Positions 1-5,750 of a stretch of 7,211 nucleotides of DNA are shown piece after piece (positions within the stretch are counted from its first letter, which is position 1; the number at the start of each line of letters is the position of its first letter). The notes beneath the pieces are model-generated. The model made no database searches. It was given only the letters and a program-made list of their open reading frames with translations, and had not been told where the DNA came from. The translations under genes and the position numbers were made by a program. This DNA comes from Bacillota bacterium. GTDB lineage: Bacteria; Bacillota; Clostridia; Acetivibrionales; DSM-2933. The stretch spans positions 1 through 7,211 of the forward strand of contig JAEZNF010000634.1 of assembly GCA_023441845.1 (NCBI GenBank), read 5' to 3'.

Positions 1-338
1 CTTCCCCAGGTCCTGTCTACAAATTGGTCGCAGATAACAAAATCTCCGGGTTTTATATCGGCACGTAAACTTCCTGATGCCGTCGGACCGATTATTCCGG
101 TCACTCCAAGCTGCTTCATAGCATAAATGTTTGCTTTGTACGGTACCATATGTGGCGGTAAATGATGATTTTTGCCGTGGCGTGGAAGAAATGCAATTCT
201 TTTGCCTTCAAAAGTTGCAAGTGATATTTTATCGCTGGGCTTCCCATAGGGTGTATCGACATCAATTTCCTCAACGTTTTCGAGAAACGAATAAAAACCT
301 GAACCGCCAAAGACGCCTATATCTGCTTTGTGTTCCAT
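1..338 (-). CDS. mtnP: S-methyl-5'-thioadenosine phosphorylase (5' part; runs off the window)
   Basis: The enzyme splits methylthioadenosine (or a related purine nucleoside) with phosphate into adenine and methylthioribose-1-phosphate, in the cytoplasmic purine and methionine salvage pathway. About 112 N-terminal codons are present out of a usual 260-290. Visible family marks are the phosphate-binding GGSGFY loop (residues 11-16), TPYGKPSD (29-36), the PRHG motif (52-55), PPHMVPYKANI (61-71) and GSLRADIKPGDFVICDQFVDRT (89-110, read in two pieces). This order is typical of the MTAP/PNP family 2. The start is the ATG complementary to 336-338; a GGAGG site (complement of 345-349) lies 6 nt upstream. 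The gene diverges from the yteA operon. Within the family, adenosine and inosine forms are hard to separate from this N-terminal part, so the substrate is the least certain point. The missing C-terminus lies to the left of the window. Confidence 0.9.
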   Translation of the reverse strand, partial: MEHKADIGVFGGSGFYSFLENVEEIDVDTPYGKPSDKISLATFEGKRIAFLPRHGKNHHLPPHMVPYKANIYAMKQLGVTGIIGPTASGSLRADIKPGDFVICDQFVDRTWG

Positions 339-382
339 ATATAACCTCCATATAATTTAAATAATTTTGTAAATATAAGTAT

Positions 383-410
383 ATTATATAATAAAAACTG
401 AATCTTTCAA
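383..410 (-). promoter_or_regulatory. Candidate sigma-A promoter for the mtnP-like gene
   Basis: On the minus strand a -35 TTGAAA (complement of 405-410, 5/6 match) and a perfect -10 TATAAT (complement of 383-388) are separated by 16 bp. They stand about 45 bp upstream of the mtnP start. The surrounding sequence is so AT-rich that -10 look-alikes are common, so the -35 match carries most of the weight. An 8-bp hairpin (404-411 with 421-428) overlaps the -35. Confidence 0.5.
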
Positions 411-468
411 TTATTTTTGGATTGAAGGGCATATAAATATACATTTAAAAAGATATGGAGGAATACAC

Positions 469-699
469 ATGGCTGAAATACTTTCTACAGAGCTTAAAAG
501 CGATCTTGAAAATATTTATAAGATAACCGGGGACCTTTTAAATATCCTTGAAACAAAAGATTTTGATAAAGAAAGTGAGGAAATAAAGGAAATGCTTTCC
601 CTTATAAAGTTCAGACTGGAGGATATTGAAGGGACACTGCAAAAGGATATTTATAACTGTGATTACCTTATAACAAAAATAAAAACCATATATAATTAA
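469..699 (+). CDS. Small helical protein of unknown function (76 aa)
   Basis: I do not recognise this protein. It has 76 residues, is charged and rich in Leu, Ile, Glu and Lys, and has no obvious signal peptide or membrane segment. The spacing of Leu and Ile through residues 5-60 suggests two or more amphipathic helices, perhaps a short coiled coil. Cys64 is the only cysteine. The start is well supported: ATG at 469 is preceded by a full GGAGG at 457-461 with 7 nt spacing. It is the first gene of a compact operon with a DUF5665-like membrane protein and a yteA-family zinc-finger protein, so a role alongside these in sporulation or stationary phase is possible, but that is inference from position only. 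No convincing sigma-A promoter was found in the 130 bases upstream. Confidence 0.75.
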   Translation: MAEILSTELKSDLENIYKITGDLLNILETKDFDKESEEIKEMLSLIKFRLEDIEGTLQKDIYNCDYLITKIKTIYN

Positions 700-739
700 T
701 TCGATTTAGGGGAATTATAGCTTTATGGAGGTTTGTCGG

Positions 740-1054
740 ATGACGGGCAAGAGAGGGCTTTTAAGCATTATTAGCAAAAAAATTGATGATATTTCTTTAA
801 ATATGGAAAAGGCAAAATTTGATGAGTATGTATACTATCTGGAGCATCCTAAAAAAATGTTATATACCAATTTTATGGGAGGTATGGCAAGGGGATTTGG
901 CATGGCTATAGGTTTTACACTTCTTGGTGCGGTTGCGGTATATTTACTTCAAATAGTTGTAAAATGGAAACTGCCTGTGATTGGCGAGATTATTACGGAT
1001 ATAGTAAATATTGTACAGGATAATTTAAGTAAAACTGGAGGCAGGATTAAGTGA
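740..1054 (+). CDS. DUF5665-type single-span membrane protein
   Basis: This 104-residue protein resembles the clostridial DUF5665 family, which has no known biochemical role. The N-terminal 45 residues are charged and helical. A glycine-rich membrane segment follows (about residues 49-74, core GFGMAIGFTLLGAVAVYLL), then a short WKLPVIGEIITDIVNIVQ segment that is characteristic of the family as I remember it. I chose ATG 740 over the in-frame ATG 725: a GGAGG lies at 727-731 with an 8-nt gap to 740, and the ATG at 725 runs directly into that ribosome binding site. The stop codon overlaps the GTG start of the next gene (GTGA at 1051-1054), which indicates translational coupling with the yteA-family gene. 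The family assignment is by recall and should be confirmed by a profile search. Confidence 0.8.
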   Translation: MTGKRGLLSIISKKIDDISLNMEKAKFDEYVYYLEHPKKMLYTNFMGGMARGFGMAIGFTLLGAVAVYLLQIVVKWKLPVIGEIITDIVNIVQDNLSKTGGRIK

Positions 1055-1692
1055 ATACTAATACTACTAATCAATTGAAAGAGTCGCTCTTAAAGCAAGG
1101 ACGCGAAATTGAACACACTATAGAAATGATGAAAGAGAATAAAACCGCGGAGCAGGATAAATACTCTCCTACAGAACTTTCCAATTACGACAATCATCCT
1201 GCTGAAATGGGAACACAGCTGTATCAAATGGAATTTGACAATGCTATAAGAGTTCATGAAGAACACCTGCTTAAAGAGATACATGATGCACTTGGAAGAA
1301 TGGAGGACGGAACATACGGCAAGTGTGCATTTTGCGGAGAGGAGGTCGATGTAGAGAGGCTTAAGGCACTTCCTTACACCAGACTCTGCATAGACTGTGA
1401 AGAAAGCAAGACCGTTGATCCTGAGATACTTAGAAACACACGCCCTAATGAGGAGCTTGTTCTGGATGCTCCATTCGGGAGGAAATACCTTAATAAACAG
1501 GAAGATGACGAGTATGAAGGGCTTGACTACCTGAATGACCTTGTAAAGTACGGAACCTCGGATGGGCCTCAGGACATGGGCGGATATCATGACTATGATG
1601 AGTTTTATACAAATGAAGTGGACAAACAGGGAATTGTAGACGATATGGATCAGGTTTCAAACGACGAGTACAAAAGACAGCTGCCTGATTAA
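1051..1692 (+). CDS. yteA: yteA-family DksA/TraR-type C4 zinc-finger protein
   Basis: This 213-residue acidic protein belongs to the yteA branch of the DksA/TraR zinc-finger superfamily, found in spore-forming Firmicutes and often labelled a sporulation or regulatory protein; its molecular role is not established. A helical N-terminus carries YDNHPAE (residues 46-52), typical of this branch. The zinc finger has Cys92-x2-Cys95 and Cys113-x2-Cys116, with the DksA-like stretch GRMEDGTYGKCAFC before it. The C-terminal 90 residues are rich in Asp, Glu and Tyr. Translation starts at GTG 1051, overlapping the upstream stop codon, with GGAGG at 1037-1041 inside the upstream gene. It is the last gene of the operon and is followed by a terminator. 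Superfamily members bind RNA polymerase through its secondary channel; whether this protein does so is inference. The symbol is by family similarity, not proven orthology. Confidence 0.88.
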   Translation: MNTNTTNQLKESLLKQGREIEHTIEMMKENKTAEQDKYSPTELSNYDNHPAEMGTQLYQMEFDNAIRVHEEHLLKEIHDALGRMEDGTYGKCAFCGEEVDVERLKALPYTRLCIDCEESKTVDPEILRNTRPNEELVLDAPFGRKYLNKQEDDEYEGLDYLNDLVKYGTSDGPQDMGGYHDYDEFYTNEVDKQGIVDDMDQVSNDEYKRQLPD

Positions 1693-1734
1693 CCTTAAAT
1701 TGTTTTAGACCATCATTAATGTCCTTCTATATTG

Positions 1735-1782
1735 AAAAAGAGGTAAAAGACGTATAGGTTCTTAAGTCTATTACCTCTTTTT
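1735..1782 (+). terminator. Intrinsic terminator after the yteA-family gene
   Basis: AAAAAGAGGTAA (1735-1746) pairs perfectly with TTACCTCTTTTT (1771-1782). After one A-A mismatch the stem continues with AGAC (1748-1751) and GTCT (1766-1769). The 3' arm ends in five T. It lies 43 nt after the stop codon. The A-run on the left arm means the structure could also work on the opposite strand. Confidence 0.88.
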
Positions 1783-1797
1783 ATTCTGCTTATCTAA

Positions 1798-1940
1798 AGA
1801 TAACGAACTCTATAACTTGATTAATTCTGAAGCTGGTCACTGCGCCAAGCTAGCGTTGCTCGTCCATGCAACCTGGGCCGAAAAATCGGCAGTTGGGATT
1901 TTGTAGGCCGAAGTAAATTAAGTTTTAGAGTTCGGTATCT
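1798..1940. repeat. Folded, GC-rich element bounded by a 25-bp inverted repeat (structured RNA or MITE candidate)
   Basis: The left arm (1798-1822) and right arm (1916-1940) are complementary at 22 of 25 positions; one of the three exceptions is a G-T pair. The shared core is CGAACTCTA. Between the arms lies a stretch (about 1828-1912) clearly richer in G and C than its AT-rich surroundings. It contains GTTGC/GCAAC (1855-1859 with 1868-1872) and GCCGA-AAAA-TCGGC (1877-1890). A second GGCCGAA copy at 1906-1912 could compete for the same TCGGC partner. There is no ORF inside. TATCTA occurs just outside on the left (1791-1796) and at the right end (1936-1941), which might be a target duplication or chance. 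I cannot tell an RNA gene from a miniature mobile element from one copy. Confidence 0.6.
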
Positions 1941-2120
1941 ATATATGTTGCGAATAAGATTTTACATATTAAATGTAGTTAAAGCATCTGCATTCTAAGG
2001 CTAAAGATTGAATTTTTCGCAACAGATGAATCAATGAAAATATTTTGCAATATCTAAATTGAGTGTGAAATGTTTTAAGCTATAAAGTTGTTTGTCTTAA
2101 ACCAGGTTGTGCAATTAGGG
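1941..2120. other. Non-coding stretch with small inverted repeats
   Basis: No gene is seen here. It contains TGTTGCGAA (1946-1954) and its reverse complement TTCGCAACA (2016-2024), CATCTG (1985-1990) with CAGATG (2023-2028), and a small hairpin ATATT-TTGC-AATAT (2040-2053). None matches an RNA family that I recognise. The rest is featureless AT-rich sequence leading to the promoter of the MFS gene. Confidence 0.4.
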
Positions 2121-2175
2121 TATTCTTTTAAGCTTTACAAGATCTTTTGGCTATTGTACACTATATAAAAGAATA
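2121..2175. repeat. Perfect 10-bp inverted repeat bracketing the MFS promoter (operator candidate)
   Basis: TATTCTTTTA (2121-2130) and TAAAAGAATA (2166-2175) are exact reverse complements. The left half lies just before the -35 and the right half covers the predicted start of transcription. Such a layout could allow a repressor to loop over or block the promoter. No regulator gene is adjacent, and half-sites rich in A and T can arise by chance. Confidence 0.4.
2134..2162 (+). promoter_or_regulatory. Candidate sigma-A promoter for the MFS gene
   Basis: A -35 TTTACA (2134-2139, 5/6) and a -10 TACACT (2157-2162, 4/6) are separated by exactly 17 bp. The expected transcription start, near 2169, leaves a leader of about 85 nt before the TTG start of the transporter gene. 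Confidence 0.5.
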
Positions 2176-2253
2176 GAGAGCCTCTATATTAAGCAGATTT
2201 CATGCTTACTTAGACGGATTGTTTTATAAAAAGGTGTAGAAAGGTATTGTGTT

Positions 2254-3468
2254 TTGAGTAATAAATATTCAGGTGCGAGTGATATCAAGCCAAAGTTGAT
2301 GTTCATTCTATTAATTATCACATCGGTTACAGATGGAATAGCCCAGGGGATTTTGCTTCTACAGGAAAAAATCGCCCAAAACCCTCTTAGAGCGTCTGAC
2401 TTTGAAATAACGGTGATTAGCGTTATTGCTTCAACAACCATCATTTTTTCGCTGCTGTTTACATTGCTGTATGCCAATAAGAGCAAAAAATGGCTGCTTG
2501 TCTTTGGGTATATGGCAGGCAGGCTTATTTTTTTGTTCAGCTTTATCGTAAACGATTCCTCGGTATTTTTAGTTTTTCTTTTTCTGTATCACTCGGTGTT
2601 TGCAATACAGATTCCTGTAACCAATAGCTTTTTCCCTTACTTTTTTAATGGGAGAAGCGGATTTTACTTTGGTATTGTACGCAGCATACTTATGTTTTTT
2701 ATGATGATAACCTCAATAATTGTCGGCAATATACTGGATTTAAACCCCTTAATGTTCAAGTATATTTTGTCTGTAATAGCTATTGCCTCGTTTATTACTT
2801 ATGGAATCTTTTTCTATATTGAGTCAAAGGTTGATTACACTGCTGTGGCAGAAAAGAAACCGGTATCTTTTCATAAATCAATGTTTTCAATTATGAAGAA
2901 TACTGATTTTGTCGTTTTTGAGGCTATATTTATGATTTATGGCTTTGCATTTATGATAAGTTTGCCTACCGTAAACTTGTTCATGTTAAATGCCTTAAAG
3001 CTGTCTAACCTTGAAATGGCTAATGCTAAAGGCATTTATGCGCAGCTTTTTATGATTTTAACCATGCCTTTTGCAGGGAAAATATTTGACAGAATGAATA
3101 TATGGAAAGTTGGAGCCGTCTCTTATGGCATACTGATTTTATATCCTTTGTTTTTTATACTGTCAGACGTCGGCATGTACAAATACTTTGCGTATTTGGG
3201 ACTTATTTTTTATTCATTGGGGCTAAGCGGGGTAGGAATGTTATGGAATCTGGGAACAATGAGCTTTTCCGGAGATGAAAATCCGCTTATTTACCAGGGA
3301 GTTCACCAGTCGCTTACAGGGATAAGAGGCTTTATAGGGCCTCTGCTGGGATATTATCTGATATCAAGATTCGGATACCTTTTAAACTTTTATCTGGCGC
3401 TAATTTTGTTTTTTATTGCTGCTGCATGGAGTGCCGGTTTTTATATCAGGCAAAAACGCGAAGATTGA
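2254..3468 (+). CDS. MFS-type membrane transporter, 12 predicted spans, substrate unknown
   Basis: This 404-residue, very hydrophobic protein has twelve predicted membrane spans (roughly residues 15-36, 50-73, 79-99, 103-125, 137-160, 167-189, 218-245, 255-277, 284-303, 309-333, 351-370, 374-397) arranged 6+6 around a polar loop (190-217), as in the major facilitator superfamily. A motif-A-like sequence, GKIFDRMNIWKVG (275-287), stands in the loop between spans 8 and 9. The opening TSVTDGIAQG resembles the first span of MFS permeases. No substrate can be named. Translation most likely starts at TTG 2254, with a weak AAAGG (2240-2244) 9 nt upstream; the next in-frame ATG (2299) lacks a ribosome binding site and would cut into the first span. 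The gene stands alone between the structured element and spoIIGA. MFS membership is secure from topology; it might be a sugar-phosphate or drug exporter, but nothing decides this. Confidence 0.87.
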   Translation: MSNKYSGASDIKPKLMFILLIITSVTDGIAQGILLLQEKIAQNPLRASDFEITVISVIASTTIIFSLLFTLLYANKSKKWLLVFGYMAGRLIFLFSFIVNDSSVFLVFLFLYHSVFAIQIPVTNSFFPYFFNGRSGFYFGIVRSILMFFMMITSIIVGNILDLNPLMFKYILSVIAIASFITYGIFFYIESKVDYTAVAEKKPVSFHKSMFSIMKNTDFVVFEAIFMIYGFAFMISLPTVNLFMLNALKLSNLEMANAKGIYAQLFMILTMPFAGKIFDRMNIWKVGAVSYGILILYPLFFILSDVGMYKYFAYLGLIFYSLGLSGVGMLWNLGTMSFSGDENPLIYQGVHQSLTGIRGFIGPLLGYYLISRFGYLLNFYLALILFFIAAAWSAGFYIRQKRED

Positions 3469-3617
3469 TAAAATGTTTTTGATAATAGTTCGTTCTTATC
3501 TTTTATAAAAGCGTATTGTGAAGGCTCAATTTTATTATCAACCCAGGTTTTAACAGCCACAAAAATTATAGCAGCAATAAATATGACGGCAATCATTCTT
3601 CTTCTTGGAAGTTTCAT
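3441..3617 (-). CDS. Possible small one-span membrane protein or gene remnant (58 aa)
   Basis: From the ATG complementary to 3615-3617 an ORF reads MKLPRRRMIAVIFIAAIIF and continues with VAVKTWVDNKIEP to a polar tail. A basic N-terminus followed by one membrane span (about residues 8-24) is what a real membrane protein would show, and the codons look natural. Against it: the last 28 bases overlap the 3' end of the MFS gene in antisense, there is no good GGAGG, and an AT-rich hairpin sits 3 nt upstream of the ATG. An in-frame ATG at 3654-3656 would add 13 residues. It may be the surviving N-terminus of a gene cut by rearrangement, or just an open frame. I do not recognise a family. Confidence 0.3.
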   Translation of the reverse strand: MKLPRRRMIAVIFIAAIIFVAVKTWVDNKIEPSQYAFIKDKNELLSKTFYQSSRFCLI

Positions 3618-3620
3618 CAG

Positions 3621-3649
3621 AAAAATTACACCAACTTTCTGTAATTTTT
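3621..3649. terminator. AT-rich perfect hairpin downstream of the MFS gene
   Basis: AAAAATTACA (3621-3630) and TGTAATTTTT (3640-3649) form a perfect 10-bp stem with a 9-nt loop. The T-run ending the 3' arm would give a weak terminator on either strand; it lies 150 nt after the MFS stop and no better terminator was seen closer. With only two G-C pairs the stem is not very stable. It also lies immediately upstream of the possible minus-strand ORF. Confidence 0.35.
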
Positions 3650-3790
3650 GTATCAATTACTATCATTTATATCTTAAAAATGATGCTCAGTCAATATATC
3701 TTATATCTTGTCTGATATACTGTTGTATTTTTAATAGTGTCTCTTGCTGGGATTATTTGTCATCTGATTTTTTCTATTCTACAGTACCGT

Positions 3791-3823
3791 TTGACAAAAA
3801 ACTTTTTTGGAAGGTTTTATAAT
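3791..3823 (+). promoter_or_regulatory. Spo0A-type promoter of the spoIIGA-sigE operon
   Basis: A perfect -35 TTGACA (3791-3796) and a perfect -10 TATAAT (3818-3823) are separated by 21 bp instead of 17. The Bacillus subtilis spoIIG promoter is known for a similarly long spacing (22 bp) and needs phosphorylated Spo0A. Here TTTGACAAA (3790-3798) matches the inverted 0A box TTCGACAAA at 8 of 9 positions and overlaps the -35. Weaker 0A-like sites are TTCTACAGT (3777-3785, 6/9) and TTTGTCATC (3756-3764, 6/9). The predicted start of transcription is near 3830, giving a leader of about 58 nt. Confidence 0.75.
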
Positions 3824-3887
3824 ATACATAAAGATTGTGCTCTTTGAATATAAGTAAATTAGGATTGTTCTATTGTGAGGTTTGCCT

Positions 3888-4784
3888 GTGGAGATATATT
3901 TGGACGTACTTTTCTTAGAGAATGTCATAATAAACTATTTTATACTGTTGGTTACCGCAAAGCTTTCCAGGGCAGGAACATCCAGTCTCAGGCTGACTAT
4001 AGGAGCTGTCCTTGGAGCATTGTATGTAATAGTATTGGTAATGCTTCCGGGAATGAAGATTTACGGTACTATAGCAGCTAAAGTTCTTTTATCGATGGGG
4101 ATTGTTGCAGTAACCTTCACCCCTGAAAAGGTAAAAGCGTTCTTTAAGATTTTGGCATTGTTTTATCTTTCTACATTTATATTTGCGGGTGCATCCCTTG
4201 CTTTCATTTATTTTAACCAGAGCGGGGGGATTGTCAGAAACGGCATAGTATACGTGTTTTGGAACTCCAAGTGGGTAATACTGATACTTGCACTTGTAAT
4301 GGCGGGGATAATTGTAAAAATATTTTTGGAGGTTATCCAGAATAGATTTGTCAGAGAAAAGCTTTTGATGCCGCTTAGAATATCGTTTGAAAGCAAGGTT
4401 ATTGAGCTTGCAGCTCTGGTTGATACCGGTAATTCGCTTCACGACCCTTTGACGAATACGCCAGTTATAGTGGTTGAGTTCCGTGCAATAAAAGATATTC
4501 TGCCTAAGGATATTCAGAATATATTTAAGGAATCAAAGGAAGAGGACCTGGACAGTATATCTGATGTTGTTTCCCAATCCAAATGGTTTTCGAGGTTCAG
4601 ACTGATACCTTTTACCTCTCTTGGGAGAGAAAACGGCATGCTTATCGGTTTTAAACCCGATTTCATTGAGATTGGGGAGAATGAAAATAAAAAGGGGGTA
4701 AATAATGTAGTTGTAGGCATCTATAACAAGGCATTGTCAAAGAATGAGAGATACGTGGCACTTTTAAGTCCTGAGCTTTTTTAA
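3888..4784 (+). CDS. spoIIGA: SpoIIGA, sporulation sigma-E processing aspartic protease
   Basis: SpoIIGA is a membrane-embedded protease made early in sporulation. It cleaves the pro-sequence of sigma-E in the mother cell after a signal from forespore SpoIIR. With the GTG 3888 start the protein has 298 residues (B. subtilis about 309). The N-terminal half has five predicted spans (about residues 4-24, 34-55, 63-77, 84-108, 127-148). The C-terminal protease domain has the catalytic motif DTGNS (Asp179), plus IPFTSLGRENG and the terminal ALLSPEL, all family marks. GTG 3888 is preferred over the in-frame TTG 3882: GAGG (3877-3880) is 7 nt from the GTG but only 1 nt from the TTG, and the MEIYLDV beginning matches SpoIIGA proteins. 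The gene lies 47 nt before sigE, its substrate, and is read from a Spo0A-type promoter. A hairpin covers its stop codon. Confidence 0.95.
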   Translation: MEIYLDVLFLENVIINYFILLVTAKLSRAGTSSLRLTIGAVLGALYVIVLVMLPGMKIYGTIAAKVLLSMGIVAVTFTPEKVKAFFKILALFYLSTFIFAGASLAFIYFNQSGGIVRNGIVYVFWNSKWVILILALVMAGIIVKIFLEVIQNRFVREKLLMPLRISFESKVIELAALVDTGNSLHDPLTNTPVIVVEFRAIKDILPKDIQNIFKESKEEDLDSISDVVSQSKWFSRFRLIPFTSLGRENGMLIGFKPDFIEIGENENKKGVNNVVVGIYNKALSKNERYVALLSPELF

Positions 4785-4791
4785 AAGCTCA
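4772..4791. repeat. Perfect hairpin across the spoIIGA stop codon
   Basis: TGAGCTTTT (4772-4780) and AAAAGCTCA (4783-4791) form a 9-bp stem with a 2-nt gap, containing the TAA at 4782-4784. It is followed by A residues, not T, so it is not a normal terminator for this strand. It could stabilise one end of the message or modulate the SpoIIGA to pro-sigma-E ratio; this is speculative. Confidence 0.5.
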
Positions 4792-4831
4792 AAAATTAAT
4801 AAAGAATCATATTGCATGAGGAGATGAAGAA

Positions 4832-5563
4832 ATGTTTTTTACAAAAAAGCTGAAGCTGCTGGTTTTAGTAAAATACTTGAACTTATTAAAGAAGTTTAAA
4901 ATAAATAAAGGCTTCCCGATTCATTATATTGGTGGAAGCGAAGCACTACCGCCGCCTTTAAGCAATGATGAAGAAAGCTATCTTCTTAATAAGCTGGAAA
5001 ACAGTGATTATGGCGTAAAAAGTATTCTAATTGAGAGAAACTTAAGGCTGGTTGTTTATATAGCAAGGAAGTTTGATAATACGGGAGTAGGGGTTGAAGA
5101 CCTGATATCTATCGGCACTATTGGCCTTATAAAGGCAATCAATACATTCAATCCTTCAAAAAACATCAAACTTGCAACCTATGCATCACGCTGCATAGAA
5201 AACGAAATTCTTATGTATTTAAGAAGAAATAACAGGATTAAGACTGAGGTATCGATAGATGAACCCTTAAATATTGACTGGGATGGAAATGAACTGCTTC
5301 TTTCGGATATTCTAGGTACTGAAAATGACCTTATACATAGAAGTATTGAAGACGAGGTAGACAAAGAACTTCTCAATACGGCCATAAAAAAGCTTTCAAG
5401 CAGAGAAAAGAAAATAATGGAGCTGAGGTTCGGTCTTGAAAGCGGTGTTGAGAAAACACAAAAAGAGGTTGCAGACATGCTGGGAATATCTCAATCATAT
5501 ATTTCCAGACTGGAAAAAAGGATAATCAGCAGACTGAAAAAAGAGATAAACAGAATGATGTGA
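4832..5563 (+). CDS. sigE: RNA polymerase sporulation sigma factor sigma-E (pro-sigma-E)
   Basis: Sigma-E directs early mother-cell transcription in sporulation. The 243-residue protein (B. subtilis 239) is made as an inactive precursor. Residues 1 to about 31 form the basic, amphipathic pro-sequence that holds it at the membrane until SpoIIGA cuts it; by alignment by eye with B. subtilis the cut falls just before or at the [13 protein letters not shown] block (32-44). Region 2 covers about 66-135, including [12 protein letters not shown], the core-binding [14 protein letters not shown] and the -10-recognising [19 protein letters not shown]. Region 4 (about 187-240) ends in a helix-turn-helix, [23 protein letters not shown] 4832 has GAGGAG (4818-4823) 8 nt upstream. 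The gene is co-transcribed with spoIIGA. A terminator-like hairpin follows. Confidence 0.97.
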   Translation: MFFTKKLKLLVLVKYLNLLKKFKINKGFPIHYIGGSEALPPPLSNDEESYLLNKLENSDYGVKSILIERNLRLVVYIARKFDNTGVGVEDLISIGTIGLIKAINTFNPSKNIKLATYASRCIENEILMYLRRNNRIKTEVSIDEPLNIDWDGNELLLSDILGTENDLIHRSIEDEVDKELLNTAIKKLSSREKKIMELRFGLESGVEKTQKEVADMLGISQSYISRLEKRIISRLKKEINRMM

Positions 5564-5602
5564 TACTATAATGTGGTTTTTATATTCCATTGATTACTAG
5601 GT

Positions 5603-5663
5603 AGGCCTTAATAAGCTCGAAACCCTGTAATGCCGTTGTGGTGCGGTTTGTCAAGGCCTTTTT
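5603..5663 (+). terminator. Terminator-like long hairpin after sigE
   Basis: AGGCCTT (5603-5609) pairs with AAGGCCT (5653-5659), and inside it AAACC (5620-5624) pairs with GGTTT (5645-5649). The 3' arm runs into five T (5659-5663). The large internal loops make it less stable than a classic terminator, so partial read-through into sigG is likely. A structured leader or small RNA is the alternative reading. Confidence 0.5.
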
Positions 5664-5687
5664 GAAATATTTTTATTCGTTTTTACA

Positions 5688-5716
5688 GTATAAAAAAGAC
5701 CTCCATGGCAATAATG
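5688..5716 (+). promoter_or_regulatory. Sigma-F-type promoter of sigG
   Basis: GTATA (5688-5692) fits the sigma-F/sigma-G -35 consensus GYATA, and GGCAATAATG (5707-5716) fits the sigma-F -10 consensus GGNNANANTR at every defined position; the spacer is 14 bp. In B. subtilis sigG is first transcribed by sigma-F in the forespore, so the match is biologically expected. Transcription should start near 5722-5724, about 30 nt before the sigG ATG. The -10 lies inside the left arm of the hairpin that covers the sigG ribosome binding site. Confidence 0.7.
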
Positions 5717-5750
5717 ATATTGTCAGAATTTAATTGCCGGGAGGTTTTTT
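5693..5750 (+). promoter_or_regulatory. sigG leader hairpin that buries the ribosome binding site
   Basis: The left arm AAAAA (5693-5697), bulged G5698, ACCTCC (5699-5704), AT, GGCAAT (5707-5712) pairs with the right arm ATTGCC (5733-5738), G5739, GGAGGT (5740-5745), TTTTT (5746-5750). That is 17 base pairs around a 20-nt loop. The right arm contains the whole Shine-Dalgarno sequence of sigG (GGGAGG, 5739-5744). Because the 3' arm is followed by T residues it also looks like an intrinsic terminator. In B. subtilis a conserved leader hairpin occluding the sigG ribosome binding site is known to reduce translation. Confidence 0.8.

Noticed and set aside
425..445. Sporulation sigma-factor -10 (GGGCATATAA) before the 76-aa gene
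   Set aside because: The match has one mismatch and no GYATA-like -35 at the right distance, so it is not supported.
1090..1590. 166-codon open frame on the minus strand
   Set aside because: It lies wholly antisense to the yteA-family gene, which has a clear zinc finger, a ribosome binding site and operon overlap; the opposing frame has no such support.
3583..3822. 79-codon plus-strand open frame upstream of spoIIGA
   Set aside because: It has no ribosome binding site, is rich in Cys, Tyr and Ile as expected of random AT-rich DNA, and runs across the spoIIGA promoter.
4089..4442. 117-codon minus-strand open frame inside spoIIGA
   Set aside because: It is antisense to the membrane and protease-domain coding sequence of spoIIGA and has no recognisable product.
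5662..5694. Sigma-A-like pair TTGAAA and TATAAA with a 21-bp spacer before sigG
   Set aside because: The -35 is imperfect and there is no 0A-box-like sequence; the sigma-F match at 5688-5716 explains the region better.
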